Positions 43,455 to 54,486 of a stretch of DNA of 64,000 bases are shown here, piece by piece. The notes beneath the pieces were generated by a model. The model worked only from the letters and a program-made list of their open reading frames with translations, did no database searches and was not told the origin of the DNA. The number at the start of each line of letters is the position of its first letter. Position 1 is the first letter of the stretch. Position numbers and translations under genes: made by a program. This DNA is from Raffaelea ambrosiae. Taxonomy: Eukaryota > Ascomycota > Sordariomycetes > Ophiostomatales > Ophiostomataceae. The stretch covers positions 349,021-413,020 of the forward strand of contig PCDI01000006.1 in assembly GCA_002778195.1 (NCBI GenBank). Direction: 5' to 3'.

Positions 43455-43921
43455 ACAGCCGAGGAAGGGAGCCAAGAAATGCCAACCGTCAGATGGTGCA
43501 AAAAGGAGAGGGCTGGATGGGACATGCGTACCCGGGAGCATATTTGCTTGCTGTTGTTGTTATCTATGGAGCCCTGCACCTTCCCGTTTCAGACGGCACA
43601 CGTGAGGTGGCTTGCATATTGGGCGTGCTCCTACATTATTTTCAATGCACCTGGCCTTTGTACGTGGATAATAAATCGTTTAGACCACATCATGTTTTTG
43701 GCTACAAGAATCCTTCTCTGGACAACCCAGGGAATATCTCAGTTTTATTGGTCTCCTGGAGAGCGCTATCTGACTACATAGCATTCTGTCGCCCCTGATG
43801 TTTGGAAACTGGAGGATCACGCCCAACTCGGACGAGGCATGCTATTGTACTAGCTAAAGGCAAGTTCTCGCCGAAACAACTACAACGAGGCGTTGACCAT
43901 AGCTGAGTTATCACATGCCAA
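43455..43921. other. convergent 3' flanks
   Basis: 467 bp between the copy-2 hydroxylase and the MFS gene. A 100-codon frame at 43479-43781 has no recognisable content. Confidence 0.5.
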
Positions 43922-45783
43922 CTATGTCCGCTTTTCGTCGTCCCACACTTCTTCAGAGCGAGACTCGACGACAGTCGCGGACGTGGTTGTGCCAGGTGCC
44001 GCCGGATTGGCCCGGCGGAACGCCCGCGACTTGCGCGCCTGGCTGCAATTCTGGTACAGGTCGTCGACCTGCTCGAGCGACAGGCCCTTGGTTTCGTAAA
44101 TGTACGCCCACACAAACGCGACGGCCGCCAGGCAAAAGGCCGTCCAGATGAAGAAGACCTTGCTGCCGAGGCCGGCGTTGCCGGGCCCCGTGTCGACCAT
44201 GTAGGGCGTGATGAAGCCAAGGAGAAAGTTGAAGAGCCAATTGCTGGCCGTGGTCATGGACAGGGCCTTGGCGCGGACGTGCAGCGGGAAGATCTCGCCG
44301 GTGACGATCCAAGCGCAGGGGCCCCAGGAAAATTCAAAGAAGAAAATATAGAGGCATACGACGGCGATGAGGGCGCGCTGGCCGGCGGCGGACGAGGAGG
44401 AGGACACTTCGAGCCCGAGAATGGCGAGGACCAGCTGGCTGACGGCCATGCCGGCGGCGCCGAGGAGCAGCAGGTTGCGACGGCCCATGCGCTCGACGAG
44501 GTACAGACCGGGGATGGTGGAGGCGAAGGCGACGACGTTGACGATGATCGTGGCAAGGAAGGGGTCCTGGACGCCGGCGGTCTTGAAGAAGCGGGTGCCG
44601 TAATAGATGATGAAGTTGACTGATGGTCAGTGACAGAAAGAAATGAGAGACAAAAAAAGAAAAAAGAAAAAAAAAACAGAAAAAAAAAGAAAAAAGAAAA
44701 AAAGAAAAAGAGAGACACACTTCCTGAGAGTTGCTGCAACGCCTGTAGGGCACATCCGGTCGCCTGGCGTTTGAGAAACGGCGGCTTCCAGCAGCTCCAG
44801 TAGCCGGTGCCGTGGGCACGCTCAATCTCCAGATTGGCGCTGATCTCATCAAACTCGCGCAGCACGACGGGATGATCGACGGGGAGGGCGTGCAGAAAGC
44901 CCAGAGACGCCTTGGCCTGGTCGACGCGACCTACCTGGACGAGGTAGCGCGGCGTCTCGGGCAAGAACAGCATGCCACCCGCCAGGAGGGCGCCGAAGAG
45001 GAGCTGGACGGCCACGGGGATGCGGTAGGAGCTGGCGTTGTCGCGGTCGCCGGTGGACTCATTGATGCAGGCGGCAATGATCAGACCAATGTTCTAGCCC
45101 CCCGCCATGTGGTCAGCGACGATGCGGACATGTGCAACACCAGGTAGTACGTGCTGTACATGGCCCACGGGCCACATCTTTCACACTGTCACTTACAATG
45201 CACAGCTGGTAGCAGCCGACAATGGTGCCGCGAATCCATTTGGGGGCCGATTCGGATTGATACAGCGGGACTGGTATAAAAGAAGAGAGAGGGCGGCGGA
45301 GACGATTAGCCATTTGGTCTCTGTGCAGTGTACAGTATTTGGTATGCCTTGTGAATGCTCACCCAAGGCCGACACCAGACCGACGCCCAGTCCGGCCACC
45401 ACACGGCCCGCAACAAACAGCGGCAGGCCATGTGCGGCCGTCTGCAGCGCCACGCCCACCGAGAAGACGCCGCACGACCCGATGATGCCCCAGCGCCGGC
45501 CCAGGTAGTCGCCCGCGGGGCCCGAGAGCAGGGCGCCGACAAAGGTGCCGGCCGACAGAATCGAGACAACGAGCGAGGTCTGGGCGGTGGTCACCTCGGG
45601 CTGGCCGGCGCTGTCGGTCGTGGTGGCCATGGCATGCACCCAGTAGTCCATGGTCAGGATGCCCGAGATGGACGCCGTGTCGTAGCCAAAGAGAATGCCG
45701 CCAATGGACACGAAGAGGCCGACCATGACGGCGGGCCATATGGAGCCGTCGGGCCTCTCGCTCTTGTTGGGCAAGAACGACAT
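43922..45783 (-). CDS. MFS sugar-porter family transporter
   Basis: Four exons: 45363-45783, 45197-45270, 44721-45093 and 43922-44619, giving 521 aa with about 12 TM helices. Sugar-porter signatures are present: LFGYDTASISG, DYLGRRWG, ETPRYLVQVGR, VERMGRRN, GPCAWIVTGEIFPLHVRAKA and YETKGLSLEQVDDLY. The family moves hexoses, disaccharides or quinate through the plasma membrane by H+ symport. The 101-bp last intron (44620-44720) is almost entirely pyrimidine on the sense strand. It is adjacent to the P450 and could be a metabolite or substrate carrier of the cluster, though the motifs point to a nutrient importer. Confidence 0.92.
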
Positions 45784-46540
45784 TGTGAGGGAGGAAGGGG
45801 GGGAAGAGAGAGAGGTGAGTCGAGGTGTAAATACGTTGTCGACCAATGAAAAGAGGTGTAAAGTGTAGGTGACAGGACAGAATACGGAAATAATGGGGGA
45901 AAAAAAGAAAATAACAATCTGGGGTCCCCAGGTTTCGGAATGCGGGGGGCAGCAAAATATGTGTGCGTATCAGGAGGCTTTTATCTGAAAGCAACTGCCA
46001 GGAAGGCCCAAAGACCATCAGACAGGCCGTGGACAGAGATGCTGGGCGACCCAGTTCTTTGCCGAAGCCAATTACGGGATCGACCGAATGGGGACCGCCA
46101 AGTCCGAAACCCTGTCGGAGGCCGATGCTCGAAACGGCAGCCGGGGGCCGACCCGATCGGCAGGGCAGAGATGTCGGGAGATGTGTCTGGAGAGGTGTCG
46201 GCTACAACACCGGACACATCAAAGAAGCAGCCGTGCTAGCGTGATGGATCAACCCAGTTGTGGACGGTTGTGGACGGTTGTGGACAGTCGTGGACTTGCA
46301 TGCGGAAACACCCCGATTTGGAAAAGGGGGGGTCCCCAGGAATGCCCATAGCAATGGCCGACGAGCGGCCCGGCATGGCTGAGAGCATGTCGCCTTTCGG
46401 AGCACGACGGGCCTTTGCGCGGGGATGGAGCTCGCACGAGCTGCATTCAAATACCGTAAATATCGTGTGATCGTAGTCCTGTCGGGGTGCCCAGTCGACC
46501 AACTGTCACAACCACTTGCATCCACATCACTGCTCTCACG
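45784..46540. other. divergent promoter region of MFS and P450 genes
   Basis: 757 bp. It contains direct repeats of TGTGGACGGT (46259-46296). No gene seen. Confidence 0.55.
46259..46296. repeat. Tandem TGTGGACGGT direct repeats
   Basis: Two perfect 10-bp TGTGGACGGT units and a third variant (TGTGGACAGTCGTGG) lie in the MFS/P450 intergenic region, about 250-280 bp before the P450 ATG. Direct CGG-containing repeats may be Zn2Cys6 sites; this is inferred. Confidence 0.55.
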
Positions 46541-48347
46541 ATGGCTGTTCTCGCTATGTCTTCTCTCTTGATCTCTCTGCTCGCTCGTGTCGGCTTCGTC
46601 TTGCTGCTCGGCGTCCTTGTGGTGCCCATCAGCGCCGTCTTCTTCTACTTCTGGGACCCCAAGTCTCTGCGAAAGCTGCCAGCCCCGTCCTGGGTCGCGG
46701 CTGTGAGTCCGTTTTGGCGAATTGTAAGATGGGGACTCCTGGGGAACTCCCACACTGGGAACTCCCACACTGGGACTCCCACACTGGGAGCCCCCCCTCT
46801 GGCAACTCCCACTTTGGGGATAGTGATCATTCCGTTTGCTAACCAGCCTGCCCCAGTACCACAACTACCACCTGCAGCAGTACGACGCCATCCACCGGGC
46901 CCACCAGCGCCTGGGCACGCACGTGCGCATCTCGCCCAACCACGTGTCCATCACGGCTCCCGATGCCGTCGACGCCATCTACGGCCACGGCGCCAACTTT
47001 CTCAAGGACGTGTGGTACGATGGCGGCGCCGGGGACGACCGCACCATGGCCGACACGCGCTCCAAGGCGGAGCACCGCGGCAAGCGCAAGACGATGGCGC
47101 ACCTGTTTTCGCAAAAGTCCATTGCCGAGCTGGAGCCCGTCATTGTGGACCGCGTGCGCGCGCTGCTCGCGGCGGCCGACAGGGCCGCAGACCATGGTGC
47201 GCCACACGGCTGGAACGTCCGCCGTTTTGTCAACTACTTTACCATTGACGTCATCACGGCCGTCCTGTTCGGCGTGCCGGCCGGGTGTCTGGAGCAGGGC
47301 CACGACGTGGTGCCGGCCAAGGACGCCGCCACGGGCCGCGTGTACCAGGCGCCGCTCATCGACGCCTTGCACGACAGCATGCGCGTGTCCGTGCCCATCG
47401 GCTACTCGCCGGCGACCATGCCGCTGACGCGCACGCTCGTGCGGCTGCTGCCCATGTACCGGTCGGGCGCGCGCTTCGCCGACATTGTCTACTACCACGT
47501 CACCGAAGCCTACACGCGGCTGGAAAGGGGCGAGAAGGCGGGCCAGGCGGACAAGGCGGAGAAGGGCTGCTTTCTTCGTCAGATCATGTACGGCAAAGGT
47601 GGCAGCAGCAGCAGCAGCGGCAGCAACGGTGGCGGCGGCGGCGTGCCCATGGCCGAGCTGATCGCCGAGTGCTCCGGGATGATCAACGCCGGCTCCGACA
47701 CGACGTCGACGGGCCTGTCCAACGTGGTGTATCTGCTGACGCAGGCCAAGCACCGGCGCATCCTGGAGCGGCTCCGGGGCGAGCTGGACCCGGTGTTTGC
47801 GGCGGCAGAGTCTGAGCCGCCCCACGAGGCGGATGCGCGCTCCCCCACGATCCCGAGCTTCGACCGCCTGGCCGCCCTGCCCTTCCTGCGGGCCTGCATC
47901 GACGAGACGCTGCGGCTGCGCCCGTCGTCGGCCTTTGGGCTGCCGCGCGAGGTGCCGGCGGGCGGGCGCTGGATCGCGGGCCAGTTTGTGGCCGCGGGCG
48001 TCAGCGTCAGCGTGCCGACGTACAGCCTGCTGCACCACGAGGGGCTCTTCCCTTTGCCGGACGAGTACCGGCCGGAGCGGTGGGTGGACGCGGTGGACAC
48101 AGCGGAGGCGGCGGCGGCCAAAAAGTACTTCTTGCCGTTTAGCACGGGTCCGCGGGCGTGCATCGGGCGCAACATTGCCTACTTTGAGATGACGCTGGTG
48201 GTGGCGGTGCTGGTGCACTACTTTGACTTTGCCTTTGCCGACGCGGCGGTGACGGACGGCCACTACCGCGTCCTGGAGCGGTTGAATGCCAACCCGGACG
48301 AGCTGTACGTGACGGTGCAGAGGCGGGCGGCCGCATGGGGGGCATGA
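46541..48347 (+). CDS. Cytochrome P450 monooxygenase
   Basis: Exons are 46541-46702 and 46857-48347, giving 550 aa. An N-terminal membrane anchor (VGFVLLLGVLVVPISAVFFYF) and the proline hinge LRKLPAPSW are visible. The I-helix reads AGSDTTSTGL, the K-helix ETLRLRP, and the PERF-like region YRPERWVDA. The haem loop is FSTGPRACIGRN with Cys489 as the axial ligand. The acceptor CCCCAG at 46856 is the one that preserves frame. The protein is ER-bound and needs a reductase. The subfamily and substrate are not identifiable here. A Ser/Gly run (GGSSSSSGSNGGGGG) is an insert near residue 300. Confidence 0.93.
46742..46785 (+). repeat. Tandem GGGAACTCCCACACT repeats within the P450 intron
   Basis: Two perfect 15-bp units and a 14-bp unit, flanked by degenerate copies, fill much of the 154-bp intron. 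Each unit contains an inverted repeat (GGGAACTCCC). Confidence 0.85.
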
Positions 48348-48602
48348 TCGGGGGAGCACTGAACAGCCGATACGGAGGGACACGGGCGCGGAGACAAATG
48401 GGAGCATACTGGTATGGAGCAAGCCTCAGGCCCTCTGCAAGCCGTGTATATACTAGTCTAGTCCTGCCGGGGCCCTCTTGCGAGAGGGCAAGGCACCTGG
48501 GGGATTCCTGAATACACTGGCCACGACCACCACGTCAAACACGTATACAAGCTCGAGTCGAGGGACTAGTTCGATGCCATAGTAATTCTAGTGATGCATA
48601 CA
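48348..48602. other. convergent 3' flanks
   Basis: 255 bp, no gene. Confidence 0.55.
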
Positions 48603-50977
48603 TTACCGTCCACTGGGCACGTACGCGCCAAAGCCGTCAAACAACTGCACGCCGTCAAACCAGCTGTCGCCCATGCCCAGCGGAGGATAGACCAGGTTGG
48701 GGATCGAGTCGAGCAGAAACAAGTCGTGGACAGACGTCTCCGGGGCCGGGTTACCGATCGCGTAGGCGGGTGCCCAGCCGGTCGACGAGGCCGAGAGGGA
48801 GGCTGCGCCCAGATCCTCCAGGCCCGTGTCGAGCGTCTGCGCAGCGGCCGTGTCGGCGTGGCCTTGGCCGGCGTGCCCATCGGTCTCTGCGGCCAGCCCT
48901 TGTAGCAGCGGCGGTCCGACCGCCGGCTGCGTCCCCTGTTCTCCCTGTTTTCCCTGTTCTCTCTGCTCTCTCTGCTCTCTCTGCAGGAGCAGCTTCGCCC
49001 GTGCGCGCCGGCCCATCTTGCCCATGGCCTCGGCGACCCACCACTGGCCGGCCAGCTCCTCCAGGACCTGGCACGCTGTGTCCATGGGGCGCAGGGTCCG
49101 GGCGAGGCTCGACGGCAGGCACTCGCGGCACTGCCGGTAGGTCACGGCCAGGCACACGGTCAGCGTGTAGGGGATGAGCGGCACGGCGGGCAGGCTGGCA
49201 CAGCGCACGTCGGCGGTGATTTGCAGGACCCGGAGCGTGGATAGGGCCTGGCGGACCGACGACGGGTTGGTGGCCGTGGACGGGTTCCACTCGCGGAAGC
49301 GCGACGTGAGCATGCCGATGGCGTGGTAATAGAGTTCGAGGACATCTGGGGGGGTGTTAGTTTTTGGCTTTTTTTTGGGGGGTTGGTTTCTTTTTTCTTT
49401 CTTTCTTCTTGTTTTCGTTTCTTCTTCTTTTTCCCCACTCACGCATAAACTCCAATGGCATCCTCTTCTCCTCCACCGACAGAAGCTCCTCAAAACTCGG
49501 AAACTTGTCCTCCCACCCCGTCGACGTCGGGTCCGCCCCCGGCCGGTAGTACGAGATGGTCTGGTCCAAGAGACCCGTCAGCGTCAGCCACACGGTGAAC
49601 GGGGCCAGCCGCGCGCGTTCGGCAGCAGCAGCATCCGCATCCTTCTCCGGGCCGGTGCCGCCACAGCTGAACCGCGCCTTGTGCGCCATGTCCCGCTCGT
49701 GGATCACGGTCGGCCGCCCGTTGTACGCCGCGTTCAGCCGGTCCAGCCCCCACAGGCTCCAGAAGATGGCCGCCGACCGGCCGGTCGTGTCCGTCTCGTC
49801 GGCCCGCGGCAGGTGCATGCCCAGCACCTGCAGGTAGTGGATGGCGGTGAACAGGTGCAGCGACGCCGCCTCGTTGCCGGCAGGGCCCTCGCAGTGCAGC
49901 GACATGAGCGCGTGGACCTGGATGAGCGTCGTCTTGTCCGTCTCGGCCTGGGCCTGGACCAGGCTGGAGAGGTGCGTGTAGAGGCGCTGGGCGAATTCCC
50001 GGGGCTGCAAGGGGGTGGGGGTCGTCGTCGCCGCGGCCGCTGCCTGCCCCGGGGGCTGTCCGCCTGCACACGGCGGAAACACCAGGTGAGGCCGCGCCCT
50101 CTCGTCCCGGCAGGCCGCCAGCAGCACAGCCAGCAGCAGCGCCACCGACAGCGTGCCCTGGGCGCGCTGCTGGCGGAACACGGCCTCGTCCACCAGCGGC
50201 AGCAGCCGGTGGATCGTGGCAAAGTAGATGTCCACCAGCGGCGCACACACGCGGTCGTCGGGCACCTGGAACTTGCGGATCACGTCGACGTGGCGCTGGA
50301 GGGCGGCGAGCGCGGCCGCCTGCGGATCCGGGTGGTTGTGGTGGACAAGGGCGTCGTCGCCGTCGCCGTAGCCGTAGCCGTCGCCGTCGCCGTAGCCGTC
50401 GCCGCCGTCGGGCGACGCCACGCTGTCGCGACACCACACGCCGAGGTGGTCCTTTTCGCGCTCCGCCACGGGCGAGCTGGCCCGTGTGCGTGCCAGAAAG
50501 TGTGTCTCGGGGTTGAGGTGGCCGACGAAGCGCGACGTGCGCGACGTGCGCGACGTGTGTGAGGAGGTGCCCGGAAGAGGTGGTGGTGGTGGCAGCGGTG
50601 GTGGCGGTCGGCCGTCCAAGGCAGGGCCCAGGGGAGGGCTGTATGCACCAGATGGCCTGGGCTGGTCCGGCTGTCCTGGCGAGGCACTCTTCCTGTGATC
50701 GGACTGTCGCGTCACGGCTCGAGACCGGGGACGTTCTTCAAGACTAGAGAGCCAGGTCAGAAGGTCGTTCGGAACCCTGTCTCCTCTCCATGGCCGACAT
50801 TCAGTACCTGCACTTGACCTTTCTCTTGGCGCAGTGGAGGCACGATGCCTCTGTGTCTTCTCGGCCCACGCCCTGGTAGAAGCATTTTTGCTTTCGCTTC
50901 CGGCACTCAAAACAAGCCTTCCGAGCGCGCCGCGGCACCGGGTCTCCCTGCCCGTCTGCCCGGAATGTGACGTTCAT
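48603..50977 (-). CDS. Zn2Cys6 transcription factor
   Basis: Three exons: 50808-50977, 49443-50743 and 48603-49345, giving 737 aa. The zinc cluster is at the N-terminus: ACFECRKRKQKC then SCLHCAKRKVKC, the C-x2-C-x6-C pairs of GAL4-type domains. A Pro/Ser-rich linker follows, with a DGDGYGYGDGD low-complexity stretch. The middle homology region (fungal_trans type) includes LVDIYFATIHRLLPLVDEAVF and a DRLNAAYNGRPTVI segment. A REQREQREQGKQGEQG run lies near the C-terminus. The intron joining EFM to HVLELYYHAIG is 97 bp. It is likely nuclear; the target genes may be the adjacent P450 and MFS. Confidence 0.88.
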
Positions 50978-51403
50978 CTCGGGGGGGACGACAACCGTGT
51001 GTCTCGTTGTGCTGCCGCCGTTCGGCCGTAGGGCGGGTGTAGTTGGAACACACGAGGGAGGAATCGCAGAACCGTTGTCGAGTCGGAGAAAGTGGTGCAA
51101 AAGCGGAAACCAGACTCCGAAATGGCCCTCGGCATGACCCAAATGCGGAGAAGCCCAATGCCGGTGTGGCCCAACGACAGTCTATCAGCGTACTCCATTT
51201 TCCATTCTTCTACTTGGACTATGTACTTCTACTTGGCCAGAAGAGTGGCATTCGCTGGGCTCCCAGCAAGGTCCAGTCTGTATCGGCTAACAATACCGTG
51301 CAATAGAGCACTCGCCTCGGCCCAGCAGTGGGCTGTCACTAGGATTCAACTCCATTCCACGCTAATGTATAACACCCGCACAACCCTGGACACGACAACC
51401 CAC
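50978..51403. other. intergenic
   Basis: 426 bp; promoter of the Zn2Cys6 gene and 3' flank of the secreted-protein gene. Confidence 0.55.
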
Positions 51404-52330
51404 TCACTTTGACGTCGCCGCGCTGCACGCAATGTCAAACAGCCCGGCAATGATGCCGCCGACTTCCGGGATCTCGCCCAGCACCGTCGTCGTCACCGTG
51501 CCCAGGATGCCGTCGCAGCTCAAGGCCCCGTCCGCGTTGTTGCACTCGACGTCCAGCGTGGCCGTCATCTCGGCCTGGTTGTTGCCGTTCTTGTCGTTGA
51601 TGACCACCTGGAAAAACGACGGGATCTCGGTCACCGTGGCGTCGCCGTTCTTGGACGTGTCGCCCTTGGCATGGTCCAGGGCCGTCTGCAGGATGGAGGC
51701 AATGTAGTCGCGCTGGTCGGGCGAGTCGTAGTTGCCCGTCATGGTGACGGTCTCCGTGCACGGCTTCGTGTCCGGACACGAGTTGATGGCCGCGCAGACA
51801 GACAGGTCGACGTTGGGAATGCTGCGGTCAAACGACTCCTGGAAGACGTGTTTCGGGTCGCAGCCGCTGTCGCTGCAGGCGCTCTGCACGGCCTGCTTGA
51901 TGATGTTCTGCGGATTCGACCAGCCCACCTTTTCCTGCCCGACCGTCACCTTGGCCACCGACTGGCTAAAGGGGTTGTCGAACGCCGTCTGGCTGAAGCA
52001 GATGACGCCCTGGCCCGCAACGCCCGTGCAGATCTTGTCCGTCAACTGGCTGACAAAGTCGGCGCACGCCGCGTCGCTGAATACATTGCACACGAAGCCC
52101 GGGTCCACGCTGACCACGTTGGCCGAGCGGAACGACCCGACCGCCTGGCAGCCGCTGCTGCTGGCGCTGTCCGAGCCACTCGCGTGGATGTTGGCTAGCG
52201 GGGCCTCGCCGTCCGAGCCGCAGCAGCAGTCTGGAAACAGCTGGAGGGAGATGTCAGCAGCGGCGAGGCCGAGCAGACAGGAGAGGAGAAGGGCGCTCTT
52301 CATGATGCCGGCGAAGATGGGTGTATTCAT
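51404..52330 (-). CDS. Secreted cysteine-rich protein of unknown function
   Basis: Intronless ORF of 308 aa. A second Met ten residues in (at 52303, MKSALLLSCLLGLAAA) begins a cleaner signal peptide and has A at -3, so the true protein may be 299 aa. About 16 cysteines lie after the signal sequence, starting with a CCCG cluster. No enzyme domain is recognised. The tail (GTVTTTVLGEIPEVGGIIAGLF) is mildly hydrophobic. It could be a cell-wall or effector-like protein, but there is no direct evidence. Confidence 0.75.
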   Translation of the reverse strand: MNTPIFAGIMKSALLLSCLLGLAAADISLQLFPDCCCGSDGEAPLANIHASGSDSASSSGCQAVGSFRSANVVSVDPGFVCNVFSDAACADFVSQLTDKICTGVAGQGVICFSQTAFDNPFSQSVAKVTVGQEKVGWSNPQNIIKQAVQSACSDSGCDPKHVFQESFDRSIPNVDLSVCAAINSCPDTKPCTETVTMTGNYDSPDQRDYIASILQTALDHAKGDTSKNGDATVTEIPSFFQVVINDKNGNNQAEMTATLDVECNNADGALSCDGILGTVTTTVLGEIPEVGGIIAGLFDIACSAATSK

Positions 52331-54486
52331 TGGTTAGGTTATGTGGAGCAAGGCTCAGGGAAAGGAGGCCGGACACTTGCGTTGTGAAGGAGGAGGTGGG
52401 ACAAAAAGAAATAGAAACAAATAAAAAAAAACCCAAATGAATCACAAAGTTGAATAAGCGAAGAGATGAAGGACAGGGAAGAGGTCCGGAAAGATCTGGA
52501 GAGACCTGGGAAGTCGGAGGCTTATGAGACTGAACAGAGAGGCCGTCTGGAGCTTCCTTTCGTGCCTCGCAACAGATAGTCTGTCGTCGTGATAAAGTAC
52601 TCGTACACGCTGTCCACTTACACCTTACAAGCTCTAAAACGGTGGTCGGCTTGATTTGGAGGCCGCTGTCGTCGAAATTAGTAGTTATCAAAGTCATCGC
52701 AGATCTGACAAGGCCCGTTAGCTTGTTCCTCCGGGCTCCGTTTTGTAAGACGCATGAATGGGACGTTGACGCCCTACGGAAGCTTACCGCAGTATGTAGA
52801 ATAAAGTTACGGAGATGGTATCCAATGCTATCAGACGTAGACTACGTCGCAAGGCGTTGTTGTGCAGATCTCCACCACCAGCCTTGACCCGGAAGTCAAA
52901 GCAGACAGAGACGCCACGTTGCATTGACTACTTAACACAAAGACAGTGCAGGTAGCTGGCTTCGCCCCTGGGCTCTCGCTTGGTTCCGTATGTGGACCTC
53001 TGCTCTTCTGTTATCCCCCAGCCCCGGCTATGGCCAACAGATGCCGTCCCTCAGCTACATACCTGGCTAGGATGTTCAACTAATATTGGGCAGGGCCATC
53101 CGGTACTATGATCTGCCACTCAACAGGCGGAACACAGTCTACAAAGCGGATGCAATAGCTACGTAGGTGTGATAGTAACAAACCGAAGATTCGGGAGCCA
53201 GGCGACGAAGCAACGAACAAATAGGGGCTACTTATTACCCAGTGGAGTCTCCGAAATGGGGCTGTAAAGAGCTGACCAACCCGGAATTCCGGACGAATCA
53301 AGACGTGATGCTCATTCCCCAGTTTCTAACGCGAGACGGGGGGTGGGGGGTGACGGCTTGGATGAACATTGGGCGGTATGAATTCGGTCCGTGGAGCATG
53401 CCTGCAAAGTGCACATAGTCTTGCTGGTATCCTCGCTTAGACGGCCGTCTATAACATATATATGAGCATATTGCCGTGTACCATGTATAGTTTCATACCT
53501 GTCAAGAGGCAAGTCTCACAATAAGAAAAAAAAAAGGCCGAGACATAACAGATGGTTTACTATCACTACCAGTTCCGCCTATAAGTTCCTAGGTTTTAAG
53601 GAGCACCTGAAACTTCACGTATGCTCACGTAGTTTTTTTTCATCTTCGAAACTGAGAATGCTATTGAAGGTCAAATAGCGAGGAAGTTTGGCATGCAGAA
53701 TCGTAAGAAACTGATAAGGCTGGTTATCATAGGAACAGAAAATACGGCGACCAACCCAGTCGTCAATGTACCATGGACCACACAGAACATTAAAGGATAC
53801 TTTTTGTGGTCTATCACTTACTTCCAGTCTCGGGCATGGCCATGCGGATAAGCATCGACCTTGGCATGCACTAAAAACGTATAAGCAAGGGTTGTCTTAT
53901 GCAGGTGTCAATAAACGAAAACGACTCTTCTAGACAGTCTATGCACTAGAACAGACTATAGCCATCTCACCACGGAGACCACGCAGTGTTCCAGATCGAC
54001 ACATCCTAAGGTAATTAGTATGATAGCTAACGCTTTGTTTAGAAGCCAGAAGTAGCGTCGACTAGACCTGTTAAAAGCCTTGATATGAATAAATTAATTA
54101 TTTAAATTTGACGTCACAGGCACCGCGCAATTGTATCGCGCAACGGATGTGACGGTGAAAGGCGAGAGCTATCTATAGAAAATCCACCAAGCTACCAAAG
54201 CGACAGGGCTTGATAGCTGGCCTTTACGGTTCGCCCATTCGACATGAGGTTCCATGGATGATCCCCCGAGTATTCGAGCTTAGGTGTGTTTATTTTCTCT
54301 GGCTACATGTGTGCCAGCTAAGTCGGCGTTGGCTTCTACTTTGTAAACGCCGGCGGTGCAGACAAGTCTTACTTTTGGTATGGCTTGAAAAGTGTTGCTT
54401 TGATCATATGGAATTATTTAGACTAGACCATTGATGTTAGATTGTTTCTCTACATTGTGCTTCTCTACACCGTTGCAAGCAAACAT
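52331..54486. other. gene-poor, AT-richer region
   Basis: 2.16 kb with no supported gene, no terminal repeats that I could see, and only short frames. The segment around 54085-54112 is very AT-rich. Confidence 0.5.

Noticed and set aside
44635..44716. Purine-rich A/G tract, considered as a repeat element
   Set aside because: It lies inside the last MFS intron and is a polypyrimidine tract on the sense strand.
46839..48422. 527-codon minus-strand frame
   Set aside because: Antisense to the P450. Low-complexity His/Arg/Val composition and no motifs.
49354..50562. 402-codon plus-strand frame
   Set aside because: Antisense to the Zn2Cys6 factor. Arg/Val/Gln-rich shadow frame.
51300..51360. Possible tRNA-like B box (AGGATTCAACTCC) on the minus strand
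   Set aside because: It does not match the GGTTCGANNCC consensus, and no cloverleaf partner sequence was found nearby.
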